From: Athripsodes cinereus
Lineage: Eukaryota; Arthropoda; Insecta; Trichoptera; Leptoceridae
DNA: 64,000 bases
Assembly: GCA_947579605.1 (NCBI GenBank)
Contig: OX388327.1
Span: 9,535,122 to 9,599,121, forward strand
Direction: 5' to 3'
The translations under genes were made by a program, and so were the position numbers. Below the pieces are notes generated by a model. It was not told where the DNA came from and ran no database searches. It saw only the letters and a program-made list of their open reading frames with translations. Positions 33,669 to 44,566 of the stretch are shown piece by piece. Within the stretch, counting starts at the first letter, position 1, and the number at the start of each line of letters is the position of its first letter.

Positions 33669-33849
33669 AACATAAATAATTTAATTGAAATAATTAAAAA
33701 CACTGTATTTTCCACTTTTATTTCAATTAAAATGGAATTCCACAATATTTATCACGAAGTATTCCAAAAGTTAAATAATTTCGCATTTTTTTTTATTAGT
33801 TTATAACATGCAGCTAGTTCACTGGATGCCCCACTTGTGGCATAGTATA

Positions 33850-35018
33850 AAATACAACTAACTATTTAGCTACTTTTGAGAGTGTCTTCCTCATTTAAAA
33901 TAAAAAACAAACACATGTGTCACAGAGTGTTAATATTACATCCATTGGTATCTTATTTAATTTAAACCACAGACATTACATAGGTTTAGGTTCTATATAG
34001 ACGATGGGGTATTCATAGTAGATAGACTTTTACATGGTGCATATTGAATCTCCAAATAAGAATCCAAATAAAAAGTAATTTTAAGCTTGGCTTCACTCAG
34101 AGAAGATATGGTTATTGACATCCTATCAAAATATATTTGAAATCAAAATAAGAACAACTACCAAAAACAATGTTAACTGATAGATCAATAATATTATATT
34201 CATGGTGAGTTGCCAGTTGATAACTGTGTTTCTATACTATTCAAATACTCAAATGTGAATTTCATTTAGTTTAATTTAATATAATGTGAATCTCATTTAG
34301 TTTAATTTGAGGGATGCATTCCTTATTGCCTGACAAAATCAATGTAAATCGATATTTGCAACAGGAAATTGTCTTTAACAAAATCAAAATGGCACATATT
34401 CATCATGAATAGAATTCAAAAACATTATCAACTATACATGTAAAAAATCTGTAGCTTTAAATATATGTAAATATATATGATGAAGTTATGATAATATAAA
34501 TCTTACAAAGAGTAATAAAGGAAGGTATAATGTTATGTAATTTATACTGAACATTATAATTATGTATTGTACTATTGACAATAGCAACAGCCTTTTATTG
34601 TATCAATGAATAAATATTATAGATTGTTGAAAACTGCCCTTTCTTCAATACTTAAAAAAGAATTCTGTGTTGAAAATGTGCATAATAGTGAGTGATATGT
34701 ATCAAAATTGAGGTCCAACTGCATATTGACTACAATATAAGTAAAATAAGACAATTCATTAATAACTGTTTTATTATATTTTCCAACTAAGCAAAATTAA
34801 GTAAATTAGTGGCAAGCATGCATCATATCATTCTTCTGCTTTATATATATCAATATAACTAATAAATATTTAGATACAAATTGCATTCGTCAATTCCTTA
34901 AAATATTGATGAATTCTAGAATTCTATTGTAAATTTCAAGTAACTAGTAACACGAACTGTTACATTCTAATAAACTACATATATAAATTAAGCATGAGTG
35001 CCATGACTATCAATTACA
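33850..35018. other. No gene seen
   Basis: AT-rich spacer downstream of carboxypeptidase copy 2. A short repeated GTGAATCTCATTTAGTTTAAT pair lies near 34255-34305. Confidence 0.4.
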
Positions 35019-36392
35019 TTAGTCAGATGTGAATGTTTTGAGGATCTGGTAAGCCCTTTTAGGCTGATCTACCGCTATCATGTGTCCAGCGTCCAGGACC
35101 ATTATTTCTGTGAGATTCCCAGCTGTCTTGTAATATCCTGCCAACTTTCCATTCATATGCCAAAGGGAACGTTTAGCCGTGCGCCACTCATCCGAGGAAC
35201 TAAACTCTAATTTATTTAGTACATCATTTACCATAGGATATGAGATTGTGAACGATAACTGACCAGTCACCACAATACCTTCATAGTGATTTAGGACTTC
35301 TGACAAAACTGGAGCCACAGACTTTAATCTATCATAGATTAATTTGGGACTCGCATAGATATTATTCATCTCTATGGGTCCAATATGAAGAGGTTTCCTA
35401 ATAGTATCTATGTAATTGTTGAGAATTGACATCTTTCTGAAAACAACATCATCTGTTTTTTCATCAGGTCTAAGGATATTAAATATACTAGAGAAACCAG
35501 TATAATTTCTTATCAAATCATGGACAGCGGGAACTTCTTCACTTACATGTAGGCGAAACAGAGCTTCAATCCACTTTCCATTTCTTATCAATGTTTTAGC
35601 CTCCTCTTCAAGTGCATGTATTTCTTCATATTCACTCTTATCAAGAAGACCCCTGTTGTATAAATGGATTGCCTCATTCACTTGATTGACTGGATCTATG
35701 TACGGACTAAATAAAGCAAATCCTTGAACATTCATTTGAAAAGATGTGTTCTGATTATTTCGATGTATCAAATCGCAGAGACTTACTGCATATTTGGCTC
35801 CATATGAGGCTCCAACGATGTATAATTCCTTTTGTTGAAGTTCAGAAAATAAAGTTAAGAACTGATGGAGGGTGGAATACAGGTTTTTGGCAATGCCAGT
35901 TTGATTGTATGACTCTAGATCATCTTTGGTATGGCTGAAACCTGTTCCAACAGGATTATCTATGTAAAGTAAATGATAATCATTATTCCAAGCCACTTCA
36001 CGTTTAGAAACTGTACCATTGATAAATTCAAATGGTCCATTTTCATAAAATATGTCATATAATATTGTATATCTAGGGCTACCTTCCAGCCACAATATCA
36101 ACGGAGAGTCGGGAGAAGCAAGAGATGGAAAATACCAGAAGAACATTTGAGAATCCGTTTCCTTTTCTACGTTCAAGAATCCCGAATAGCTTGGAACATG
36201 AAAATCTTCATGATGAACTTCAGCTTGTTTCCTGGCTTCACTGAACTGTCCTTGTTCTATTAAAGGTGTTAAATACAGAGGCTCACCACAATCAACACAT
36301 TTCTTGTCAGTCTCTTCTGCTTGTACAAAGTTATAATGACAAATAATTTGTATCAGGATAATATGAAAACAAAGTAATAATATGCGCCCCAT
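35019..36392 (-). CDS. Secreted S10 carboxypeptidase-like protein, catalytic Asp lost (copy 2)
   Basis: An intact, intronless frame of 457 codons from the ATG at 36392. The frame continues 23 codons further upstream, but there it crosses the likely transcription start, and the 36392 ATG aligns with the signal peptide of copy 1 (MGRILLLCFHIIL). Landmarks: FHVPSYSGFL, IDNPVGTGFSHT, the nucleophile motif GASYGA with Ser196, and AGHM with His437. GQLD reads GQLS, so the catalytic Asp position is Ser380. The oxyanion motif reads WLEGSPR instead of GGPG. N-x-T sites (NGT, NQT, NTS, NYT) fit secretion. It is clearly closer to copy 1 than to copy 3. It is probably a pseudoenzyme with a retained fold. 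Confidence 0.88.
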   Translation of the reverse strand: MGRILLLCFHIILIQIICHYNFVQAEETDKKCVDCGEPLYLTPLIEQGQFSEARKQAEVHHEDFHVPSYSGFLNVEKETDSQMFFWYFPSLASPDSPLILWLEGSPRYTILYDIFYENGPFEFINGTVSKREVAWNNDYHLLYIDNPVGTGFSHTKDDLESYNQTGIAKNLYSTLHQFLTLFSELQQKELYIVGASYGAKYAVSLCDLIHRNNQNTSFQMNVQGFALFSPYIDPVNQVNEAIHLYNRGLLDKSEYEEIHALEEEAKTLIRNGKWIEALFRLHVSEEVPAVHDLIRNYTGFSSIFNILRPDEKTDDVVFRKMSILNNYIDTIRKPLHIGPIEMNNIYASPKLIYDRLKSVAPVLSEVLNHYEGIVVTGQLSFTISYPMVNDVLNKLEFSSSDEWRTAKRSLWHMNGKLAGYYKTAGNLTEIMVLDAGHMIAVDQPKRAYQILKTFTSD

Positions 36393-36439
36393 CTCTGTAC
36401 TGTTCTGATAGAGTGATACCTCCTTATTACTAAGAAACC

Positions 36440-36474
36440 AAACTAACACTAGATACATCACATTGCTTTATATA
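36440..36474 (-). promoter_or_regulatory. TATA box and initiator of carboxypeptidase copy 2
   Basis: TATATAAAG occupies 36474-36466 on the minus strand. A TTAGTTT initiator-like sequence lies about 30 bases downstream (36446-36440). Transcription starting there leaves about 50 bases of leader before the ATG at 36392, which decides the start. Confidence 0.55.
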
Positions 36475-37063
36475 TGAGTTCACACTCTTAGTACATAATA
36501 TGATATCAAGAGTAATGTTTATTTATATTTTTTAACAATTTGTTATTGATAAGTTCATTAATCAATATGTATTTATATAATTCTATTATCTGTCTACATC
36601 TCACAGTAAATATATTATATAATTTATTTTGTACTTCCTGTTTTTCAAAAGTCTGAAATAATATTTTATCCATTTAGGAATGCTATAAAATATAATTATT
36701 TATTTTATTAACAGCATTTAAAAACATAATATGTCATAAAATCTACCTAACTAAACTTGAGGCCGTAAGTACATACCAAGGCAGACTGAGTCAGTTTTCA
36801 ACTTTATTTTGTCTCAGCGCTTAAATCCTTTACTTAACTTTGTTTATTTTTCTTATTCTATTTAATAATACAATCCTATGACACAACACACACTCACCCA
36901 CATATACATAAACACCACATATATCTATATACATACACACACCCTCAGTCATACAGGTAGGTATGTGATCAGGGTCTCAGTGTTTCTGCAGCCTGATAAG
37001 TTCATTAATCAATATGTATTTATATAATTCTATTATCTGTCTACCTTCATCGTACAGTAAATA

Positions 37064-37600
37064 TATTACATACATACATACATCTTCTTCCCCTTGTCCT
37101 AGTTGGGTCGGGGGCCCATTGCGCCTAGGTACCTCCTCCAGAGATCCCTGTCCACCGCTGCTTCCAGGACCTCTGGCCACTCCAAACCAAGTCTTTCATC
37201 ACACAAGTTTGACACCTGCCCTTGCCAGCTTCTTCTAGGGCGGCCCACCGGTCTTCTGCCCTCTCCCACAGCCTCCAAAGATCTAAGTGGTAGTCTGTCC
37301 TCTGGCATGCGGAGAACGTGACCCAGCCATCGCAACTGCGACCTCTCTATATTTAAGAGTACCGGTTCCACATTGAGAGCCTCACGAACATATGTATTCC
37401 TTATACGGTCTCTCAATGACACACCAGCCACGCCCCTGAGGAACCGCTTTTCTGCTGCCTGTAACCTTGATCTCACGCTCTCCGTGAGCATCCAAATCTG
37501 GTGTCCATATGTGAGGATAGGGCGGTAAATTGTCTTAAATATGGCCATTTTCGTCCGTTGGGTCAGCTCGGATTTATGTATTATCGGGTTTTTAAATATA
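37064..37600 (-). mobile_element. Non-LTR retrotransposon 3' end with RT C-terminal frame
   Basis: The minus strand is open for 178 codons: TYGHQIW, LRWLGHVLRMPEDR and GRPRRSWQ are typical of the last part of the RT ORF (the GH..R patch and basic tail). The RT core is missing. The element ends in a TATG repeat tail at about 37064-37084 on the left. It is an incomplete, dead copy. Confidence 0.75.
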
Positions 37601-37676
37601 TTACATAAAATAATTTTGATTTTCCTGTTTTTCAAAACTAAGTAATAATATTTTATTAATCTAAAAATAATATAAC

Positions 37677-37882
37677 ATGCATAGACAATTCACACAGATC
37701 AAGCTAGTTGCAAACTAAGATATGAATCTTGTATTATGGTTATTAACGCTAAACATATATACATGTGACATGTGGAACCAGGATAATTTGAAAAAGTCAT
37801 TCTTCATTTTGCCCTGGCCAGGAATTGAACCTTGGACCTCATGACTCAAAGGCAAAAGCTTTTCCGCTGCCTCACACCAACC
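37677..37882 (-). repeat. tRNA-derived SINE, family A
   Basis: Full-length but mutated copy; the B box reads GGTTCAATTCC. Its right end lies close to a plus-strand RT fragment. Confidence 0.75.
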
Positions 37883-37924
37883 TTCATTAATAATATTATT
37901 ATTTGTTATTTTTTTATTCATGCT

Positions 37925-38190
37925 GCATCTAAATGGTATGATTCATCTCCTCTTCGACATCTCTTGCCGGACTGCAATGCCGTGGGATTCGCAAGAATCA
38001 AAGCCCTAGGCAGACACTGGGTAGAAGTGGAGTCTCTCCACACCTTGGACCCCCTCAAGATCCTGGACTTCATAAGATGTCTAAGACTTGAGGGTTCGCT
38101 TTGACTGGTAACACCGGGAAAGCTAAGTAGGGGGAGTACAATAGATCTTATAGGTCGCGGAGCATACCATACCCCATAATATAAATAAAT
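37925..38190 (+). mobile_element. Non-LTR retrotransposon 3' end
   Basis: The frame ending at 38104 reads LPDCNAVGFARIKALGR, then HWVEVESL, then FIRCLRLEGS-stop. This is typical of the last residues of a retrotransposon ORF in insects. It is followed by a short 3' UTR. Only the extreme 3' part is present. Confidence 0.6.
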
Positions 38191-38884
38191 GGTATGATTT
38201 ATAGAATAAACAACAAACATATAAGCGTTATACAGCACTCTTGAGGTCATGTTATGAGTAAACGGCGCTTTACAAATTGTCCATATATATCAATAACCTC
38301 AAACACAATCATAAAGATGGTTGCTTTTAGTTGACATGTATGCTCAACAGATGTCGAACATAGTAGAAACAGGAATTGGTGAACTTACCATGGGTAAGTG
38401 CACTTAAACCAGCCTAAGCCGATTCATAAGCATCGAGACACCTTTCCTGTTTCATACAAAAGGGAGTTTCCACGGTCTGTTGGTTGTGCGGATGAGGTGT
38501 CTGTTGAGTGATGTTCTTAATATCTTCACTCTCGCAGGTGTAAAAATCCAGCTAAATGCGAAAACTTCTTTTAATATATTTATATATATTTGGGGATATT
38601 TAAAACTATTTTGAATCCTGTAGCGGAGTAATCATCAAATTAACACAAAATATTTCTTGTAGTGACAACACCACTTCTAAAAAACAGTGAAAGAAGATTG
38701 TTATATGATCTGGCAAGATCTAGATGCTAATACTTTTTGTTCATGGGCTTAATCTACTACTTGAAATATATATAAAACCTTTCATCGCAACTTGCATTCC
38801 TTTAAAGAAAGTTCACATTGTATACCACATACTGGTATGGTACATAACTACCTGGTCATTACCAATTTTATTAGGGGGACTCTA

Positions 38885-40184
38885 TACCCAGGTAGCACAG
38901 ATAGCTATATAACTACTCACTTTTAGGCCTATTTGAAACTCTTTGCGTATTAAGACTCTTTTAAAGGTACACTGGTGATCATACAGCTGCATAATAGCTG
39001 TCAGTGATACTTAAACAGGTTAGGCTGTTTAAGAGCTGCATTAAGGCTGATTAAGACCGGCAAAAATGACTCTATTCAGCTTTCAACATTTTCTAATGCC
39101 TTAATCGTAATAAGGACTGTTTGGTGAATAAAATTACGCCAAATGCTGTATAAGAAGGTATTTGTGAACTCCTATTACACTGACTTATTAAGGGGGCAGG
39201 TGTGAACTATTATGAAGTGAATAGCTGTATAATAAATGATATGTGGCCCGTAATACAGCTTATAGCTGCATGCAGTTTACATGTGTAATGTTATTCAGTT
39301 TTTTGTTGATTAACAGTACGTGAGTAAGAGAGAGTGAACTATTAGACAGCCTTTTGCAGAATATAAGAGTTTTAATTATTCACGTCACTGTTTAACATGA
39401 ATCCACCATTTTATTATATAACCTATAAATATTCTGATTTATTTCTCAACATCTATGATGTTTTGTGTATGAATTAAGAATGTATTGCATTAGTTTTTAC
39501 TTCCTAATATCATAATAATAATTTTTGATCTTGTAATTCTTTTCAAAGCACTAAAAAATATTTAGTCAAGTTTTCATCACAGCTTATTTATATCACAAAA
39601 CTAATTAAAAACAGAATATTTTCGTGGCGCAATAAAATTTTCTTAGATAATATATATGTATAATATCAGTAAAATTACGTTCCCATTAATTTTTCTTTAA
39701 TTAATATGTAAAACAACGTACTTATACCAGGTAATATAAAAATATTATCCACCATTTATATTTTATACTTAATCAAATTCACTCCACGAAGCATAAAGTG
39801 TTTGCAATAAATTGGCAGCTAGAGGTTGCTTAAATAATATGTTCACTTGATTTTACACATATCACAAACAACTTTTTCCGGATTAAAATATGAATTAGAG
39901 CGTACATGTGACATATTTTCTGAAAAAAGAGTAAATTGTGATCTCTTAGTCAGTCGATATTCAGCACATAGTACTGTCGTTACCCTTTACAACACTGTTA
40001 TATTGCTGCTACACAGCTCTTAAGCAACTTTGTGAACTTAAGGCTGAATAATTTGTGCCCATTTAAGAGCTATAAGAGCTGTATATGGCCCTATACAGCA
40101 CTTATGCAGCTTTTTTGTTCAGCTTTGAGCGTAATGGGAATCCGTTATTTGGCTGATAAGCAGCTTCTTTGTGCTACCTGGGTA
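38885..40184. mobile_element. 1.3-kb non-autonomous DNA element inserted in a SINE
   Basis: The ends are perfect inverted repeats, TACCCAGGTAGCAC (38885-38898) and GTGCTACCTGGGTA (40171-40184), where the outer TA may be the target duplication. Within about 400 bp of the left end and about 200 bp of the right end, words such as TTAAGAGCTG, AGCTGTAT and ACAGCT recur in both orientations, as subterminal transposase-binding repeats do. No ORF is present. The flanks 38870-38884 and 40185-40260 join into a tRNA-like SINE head. Confidence 0.7.
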
Positions 40185-40262
40185 GTGGCTAAAACACTCC
40201 CCTTGCAAGTGAGGAGTTGCGGGTTCCATCCTTAGAGTGAACAAAATAGTACTGTTTATTTT
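40185..40262 (+). repeat. Right part of a split tRNA-like SINE (family M)
   Basis: GTGGCTAAAACACTCC followed by a B-box-like GCGGGTTCCATCC. Removing the 38885-40184 element joins GGGGACTCTA to GTGGCTAAAAC, giving a continuous A-box region. Confidence 0.55.
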
Positions 40263-40296
40263 TCAAGCATTAACTAATGTGAATGAATTCTCTACA

Positions 40297-40920
40297 ATAA
40301 TTGAATTGTGGTCTGCAAAAACCACACATGTTACAAAATCAATGATCTCCAGAAATTGAAAAAAACCTTTCTATTTTTTAACTTAAAGTAAATCGTTATG
40401 GATTTTGTTGTATTTTAAAAGCCTCAATGGTCTTGGTTGCAACCATGTTTATTATTTTTATATTAAATTTTGTTTTTTATTAGTTTTTTTGAAAAAATTC
40501 ACATGTGTGGTTTTTCTTGACCATCACTTACTTCAAAGAAAAATCCAACAATATTTTGGATATACAAGCTTATTATTGAAAATAAAGGTATGTAAATGGT
40601 AGCATGAAATGGTATTTTTTGCATTTACTGCAAATATCTATTTGGGGGTGGCCATAACGTAAAAACTACACATCTACCATAGTTTCATACAATTACATAA
40701 TGTTTTGCTGTGTTGTTTTTACAGACCACGTGAAACAATATACATGTATTGTACATGTGTTGTTTTCACAGTGTATTTATTTATAATGTAAGGAACTATG
40801 GTAGATGTATGGCTTTTACAGAATAACATAAATACGGGATATTAGGAACATTTTTTGTAATAAAATGGAATATGAAAAAAATGTGACATGGGTGGTTTTT
40901 GCAGACCACAATTCAATTAT
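40297..40920. mobile_element. 0.62-kb TIR element
   Basis: The terminal inverted repeats are 38 bp (40297-40334 and 40883-40920), sharing ATAATTGAATTGTGGTCTGC, with a few mismatches. A second inverted pair inside (about 40661-40700 and 40785-40820, ACATCTACCATAGTTTC) may be a nested element. No coding frame was found. Confidence 0.65.
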
Positions 40921-41221
40921 AACTTAATATGATTAATATCCACATTTCTGAGCATGCGCAAATTCAGTTTTAAGCACCTGAATGTTTTGCATTAAATTCA
41001 TAATAATTTATATCATTGATATAAAACAAATGATTAACATAATTAAAGTAACCAGCAGTGCATTCAGAATAACCTAAAAACATTGAACTTTAAGTGCACA
41101 AGGTTCAATACTTAGTACAAGCTTATCTTTTAAGATATCAGCTGTAAACAGATTTGTAACATTTTATGAATGTCATTATCATATATCCTGACCACTCATA
41201 AATGGGTGGATGGCTTCTAAG

Positions 41222-41670
41222 CATAGAATATAATATAAACAAATTCATTTCATTCATTCATCGCCCTCAACACTCCTCTCGGGAGCACAGGGCAGAAACC
41301 AGCCTCCTCCATTCAGAGCGTCTCTGTGCCAATTGCCTCACCTCTTTCCATAACATTCCTTGCGCTCTGATGTCGTTGTCATAGGAACGGTGTATTGTGA
41401 AAGAGGGACGTCCGGGCTGACGAAACCCTTGCGGACGAAAGAACAGCACTCTTTTTGCCCAACTATCATTGGGCATTCTCAGAACATGTCCCAGCCAGGA
41501 CCATTGTCTCTCCAGTATTACGGAGATTACAGGTCTCTGCTGGATGCGCCGGCGCACAGCATTATCTGTGACATGTTCATACCATTTGACATCCAAAATT
41601 CTTCTAAGACACTTGTTTTCAAAGCTTAGTATCTTCAGCTCTTGAGCCTTGGTAATCAAATACCATTGAT
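41222..41670 (-). mobile_element. Non-LTR retrotransposon 3' end (family D)
   Basis: The minus strand is open for 130 codons: ENKCLRRILDVKWYEHV, then SWLGHVLRMP, then SEWRRLVSALCSREEC-stop, a classical RT-ORF end. A GAAT-rich tail follows at about 41240-41262. Smaller fragments of the family lie at 53225-53345, 58585-58641, 59116-59250 and 59330-59378. Confidence 0.75.
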
Positions 41671-41839
41671 TTAAATACTTTTTGTTCTCTACTTGTAACT
41701 AAGCAAACAAATCTGAGTGAATTATGAAATGAATACTTAAACAATATGTTATGTTACCTCAGCATAAGAAGGCTTTATTCTGATCTTTAACTTTAATGTA
41801 AAATTATTTGAAATGGTTTATATAATATCTGATTAAAGC

Positions 41840-42190
41840 CTTTGTCTGGAGCATTCTGCTATATGGTAGCAAGACATAAACCATTGGCAAGAGTGAAAGC
41901 GGACTGTTGGTGGCCTTCCAGATGTGGTGCTACAGACGCATTCTGAAGATTCATTGGTCAGAACATGTCGAAAAAGAAGAGGTGTTGAGAAGGGTAGGTG
42001 GTAGTAGGCAACTCCTTAAAAAGATCAGCCAACAATGACCAAACTGGATTGGCCATAACATCAGCTACCCAGACTTGCTCATCGCCATCCCGGAGAGCAG
42101 GACCAAAGGCAGAAATGGAAGAGGCCGATCAAGAGACACCTCAAGTGAGGAAGGACATGAATTGTAACACATATGTAGAATCAAAAAGAC
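41840..42190 (+). mobile_element. Decayed non-LTR retrotransposon 3' fragment (family G)
   Basis: Broken frames contain pieces like YRRILKIHWSEHV and GRNGRGRSRD, from the end of an RT ORF. It shares its right part with 13457-13563. Confidence 0.6.
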
Positions 42191-42392
42191 TAAATATAGG
42201 GACGAATGAAGATAAAAATATAAACTCATTCTGGTTCAATTCAATGGATTGCAAGAAAGATATTGTGATTTTCAAATAATTGTACATGAGCCAATACTAC
42301 ACAGTAAAACTACTGCACATTTTCCCTTGAAATCACACCTTCAAACATTAATGTTTGTATTCTGTTAAAAGAAAGCAAGAGTTTTAAGACCT

Positions 42393-42725
42393 TTATTTCC
42401 ATTGGTTGTTTGTTAAACGTCTGAGGATGTTGTAAGCTTTTTCAGGTTGATCCACTACTATCATGTGTCCAGCATCCAGGACTATTATTTCTGTGAGATT
42501 TCTAGCCGTCTTGTAATATCCTGCCAACTTTCCATCCACATACCAATGGGAACGTTTAGCCGTGCGCCACTTATCAGAGGAACTAAACACTAATTTATTC
42601 AACATGTTGTTCATAGTGGGGTATGAGACTACAAAAGACAGCTGACCAGTCACCACAACACCTCGATAATGATTTAGGATTACTGAAAAACTGGAGCAAC
42701 AGATTGTACTTTATCATAGATTTTG
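42393..42725 (-). pseudogene. Carboxypeptidase-like pseudogene, C-terminal fragment
   Basis: The 87 codons from 42656 down to 42393 match the C-termini of copies 1 and 2: GQLS (the Asp again replaced by Ser), the AGYYKTA stretch, and DAGHM with DQPEKAY. Homology continues to about 42725, but a one-base loss near 42688 breaks the frame. Everything N-terminal of that is absent, including Ser-containing GxSYG. It abuts a transposase-like fragment, so the break may be an insertion or rearrangement point. Confidence 0.85.
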
Positions 42726-42739
42726 GTTTTTTCCAAAAG

Positions 42740-43036
42740 TGTGTCTTTAAAGCAAGTAAAAACGCTCGAGAGTTATTCGGAAGTTTTCGGGATCATCCGG
42801 AAGCGCTCAGTATTGTTGTAAACATTGTAGTAAACCCTCAGCCTACTCAAAATCTTGAAGAAAGTGACTCAGATGCCGAAACGAAAGAAAAGGAAAAAAT
42901 CAGCTGGGCAGAAGCTGCTGAATCACTAAATAAGTTTATCTCTTTTGCTGAGGCTAGTACTAGCTACAGTGCTTCAGAAATTATTGATTTCCATATCATT
43001 AGAAATAAATTTTATACTAAACGCCAAAAGTCATGA
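42740..43036 (+). mobile_element. C-terminal fragment of a Tigger/jerky-like transposase
   Basis: The open frame ends SWAEAAESLNKFISFAEAS then a SASEIIDFHIIRNKF segment, resembling the last helices of pogo/Tigger-type transposases (acidic linker, then a Trp-containing helix pair). The DDE core is absent. The identification rests on recall of the family and is moderate. Confidence 0.45.
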
Positions 43037-43044
43037 CTTTTTGT

Positions 43045-43225
43045 GAGAGAGCAAGATCGGATCGAGTGGTGAGAATAGCAGCAGATCAATGTATGACAGG
43101 AAACAGACCCTCAGGGAGACCACCCAAACGATGGAGGGATAGCTGGGCATTCACCTCCCAGGAGCAGGCTCCGAGAACCACAGGACACAGTCCTAACTGA
43201 AGCAAAAGAAGAAGAAGTGACATAA
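43045..43225 (+). mobile_element. Retrotransposon 3' tail (family F)
   Basis: CCCTCAGGGAGACCACCC followed by a CGATGGAGGGATAGCTGGG piece encodes a GRPPKRWRD-like patch. It ends in a run of AAGAAG repeats as the tail. The frame is broken. Confidence 0.5.
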
Positions 43226-43566
43226 AAATGTTTTCCATAAAAAAATTATTTATTTTTCATAAAATTTATCATAAACTAAGTACAAATTATTTTATTTTAT
43301 TGACTAAATTTAATTGTTTACTATAATCGTCAATGTATTTATAACTGGAAGTCTTTTATATTCTAACATACATATTATATTCTAAGATTATAAGAAGACC
43401 TTATAAATAAACATGTTTTCTAAGACACTGAGAATAAAATAAATTTGATTAAATCATGTACAAGATTTTTAATTCTCGATATGGCCACATTGAAATAACA
43501 TGTTAATTAATTAATAAAATAAATAGATAATAAAAAAAATAAATTAATTTATTTATTTATACATAG

Positions 43567-44255
43567 GGCCAATTCTGAATCTTAATGAACTAACTAACTA
43601 AAAAGTTGATTAATATTAGTTATTATGTAGTATTCAGCATTAGTTATGAACTATAAACTCGAGAACCACCAAGTGCAAACGGTAAAATCTATGGGACAAA
43701 CTTATATTAGTCAGTGATGCCGCAATACAAAATGTTTTTCACGTTCCGATTTACACTTCTGGCAACAATTTAATAGTTGTCGCGCGTGAAAATTGAGAAA
43801 TGTCAGATTTGCTGATATATTTTGGCGTTCGTATTTGCATCGGTGGTGGTGTAATTTTACAATTTATACATGCTAATAGTTGCGAGGGCCCTAAAAATAT
43901 AAATTTTTACTTTTAATTGAAAAAAACAACAACTTAACACTTCCAAAATATAGCAATATTCTGCGGTAAAATGACAGCAACTAATAATATTGGCACATTA
44001 AAAGTCGCGAATAAAATTCTGCCAAATCCAACTTATCTTAGTCGTCGGCTGTCAACTAAAATTTCATTCTGAATACGAAATCCATGGATTCTCGAAATTT
44101 ATAGTTGTACTAAGGTGTCAAAATGAACTAATGAACTAAATTAGTATGGAAAACTGTGAATACGAATTAGAGCTAATTATCATAAGTCAACTATCTCCTT
44201 ACACATAGTTGACTTAGTTAGTGCAACTAAACTATTTTATGATTCAGAATTGGCC
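43567..44255. mobile_element. 0.69-kb TIR element
   Basis: The ends GGCCAATTCTGAATC (43567-43581) and GATTCAGAATTGGCC (44241-44255) are perfect inverted repeats. Further inward matches include TTAGTTGACTT-like words. No transposase frame was found, so it is non-autonomous. Confidence 0.65.
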
Positions 44256-44566
44256 ATAATGAAGGACTAGATAATTCTTTGACCTTTAATGTCAGATATA
44301 TCAAAGTGAGAAACTACAAGTTATGTAATTGGACCATGTCATTAAAATCTATTAAGTATTTTTAAATACCTAATTATAATCATTAATTGGCATCTTTATA
44401 TAATATTTTAGACAATTTTGAGCCTGTCAAATATTTGGACAATGCCACATGGCATATACTGAATGTGCAATGAGGATGTGTGAATACACCTTAATAGACT
44501 AGGTAGTAGTTTCAATATCTAAGGCACTAAAAATAATGTAGTATTTCTTATCAGTCATGAAAAATA

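Noticed and set aside
36393..36461. Upstream extension of the carboxypeptidase copy 2 frame by 23 codons
   Set aside because: It begins with GTG, crosses the likely initiator downstream of the TATA box, and has no counterpart in copies 1 and 3. The ATG at 36392 starts the signal peptide.
37014..37321. Plus-strand frames opposite the RT fragment
   Set aside because: Shadows of the minus-strand RT C-terminal frame.
38370..38455. Possible short gene upstream of the 1.3-kb element
   Set aside because: The sequence is a diverged reverse copy of MITE family I.
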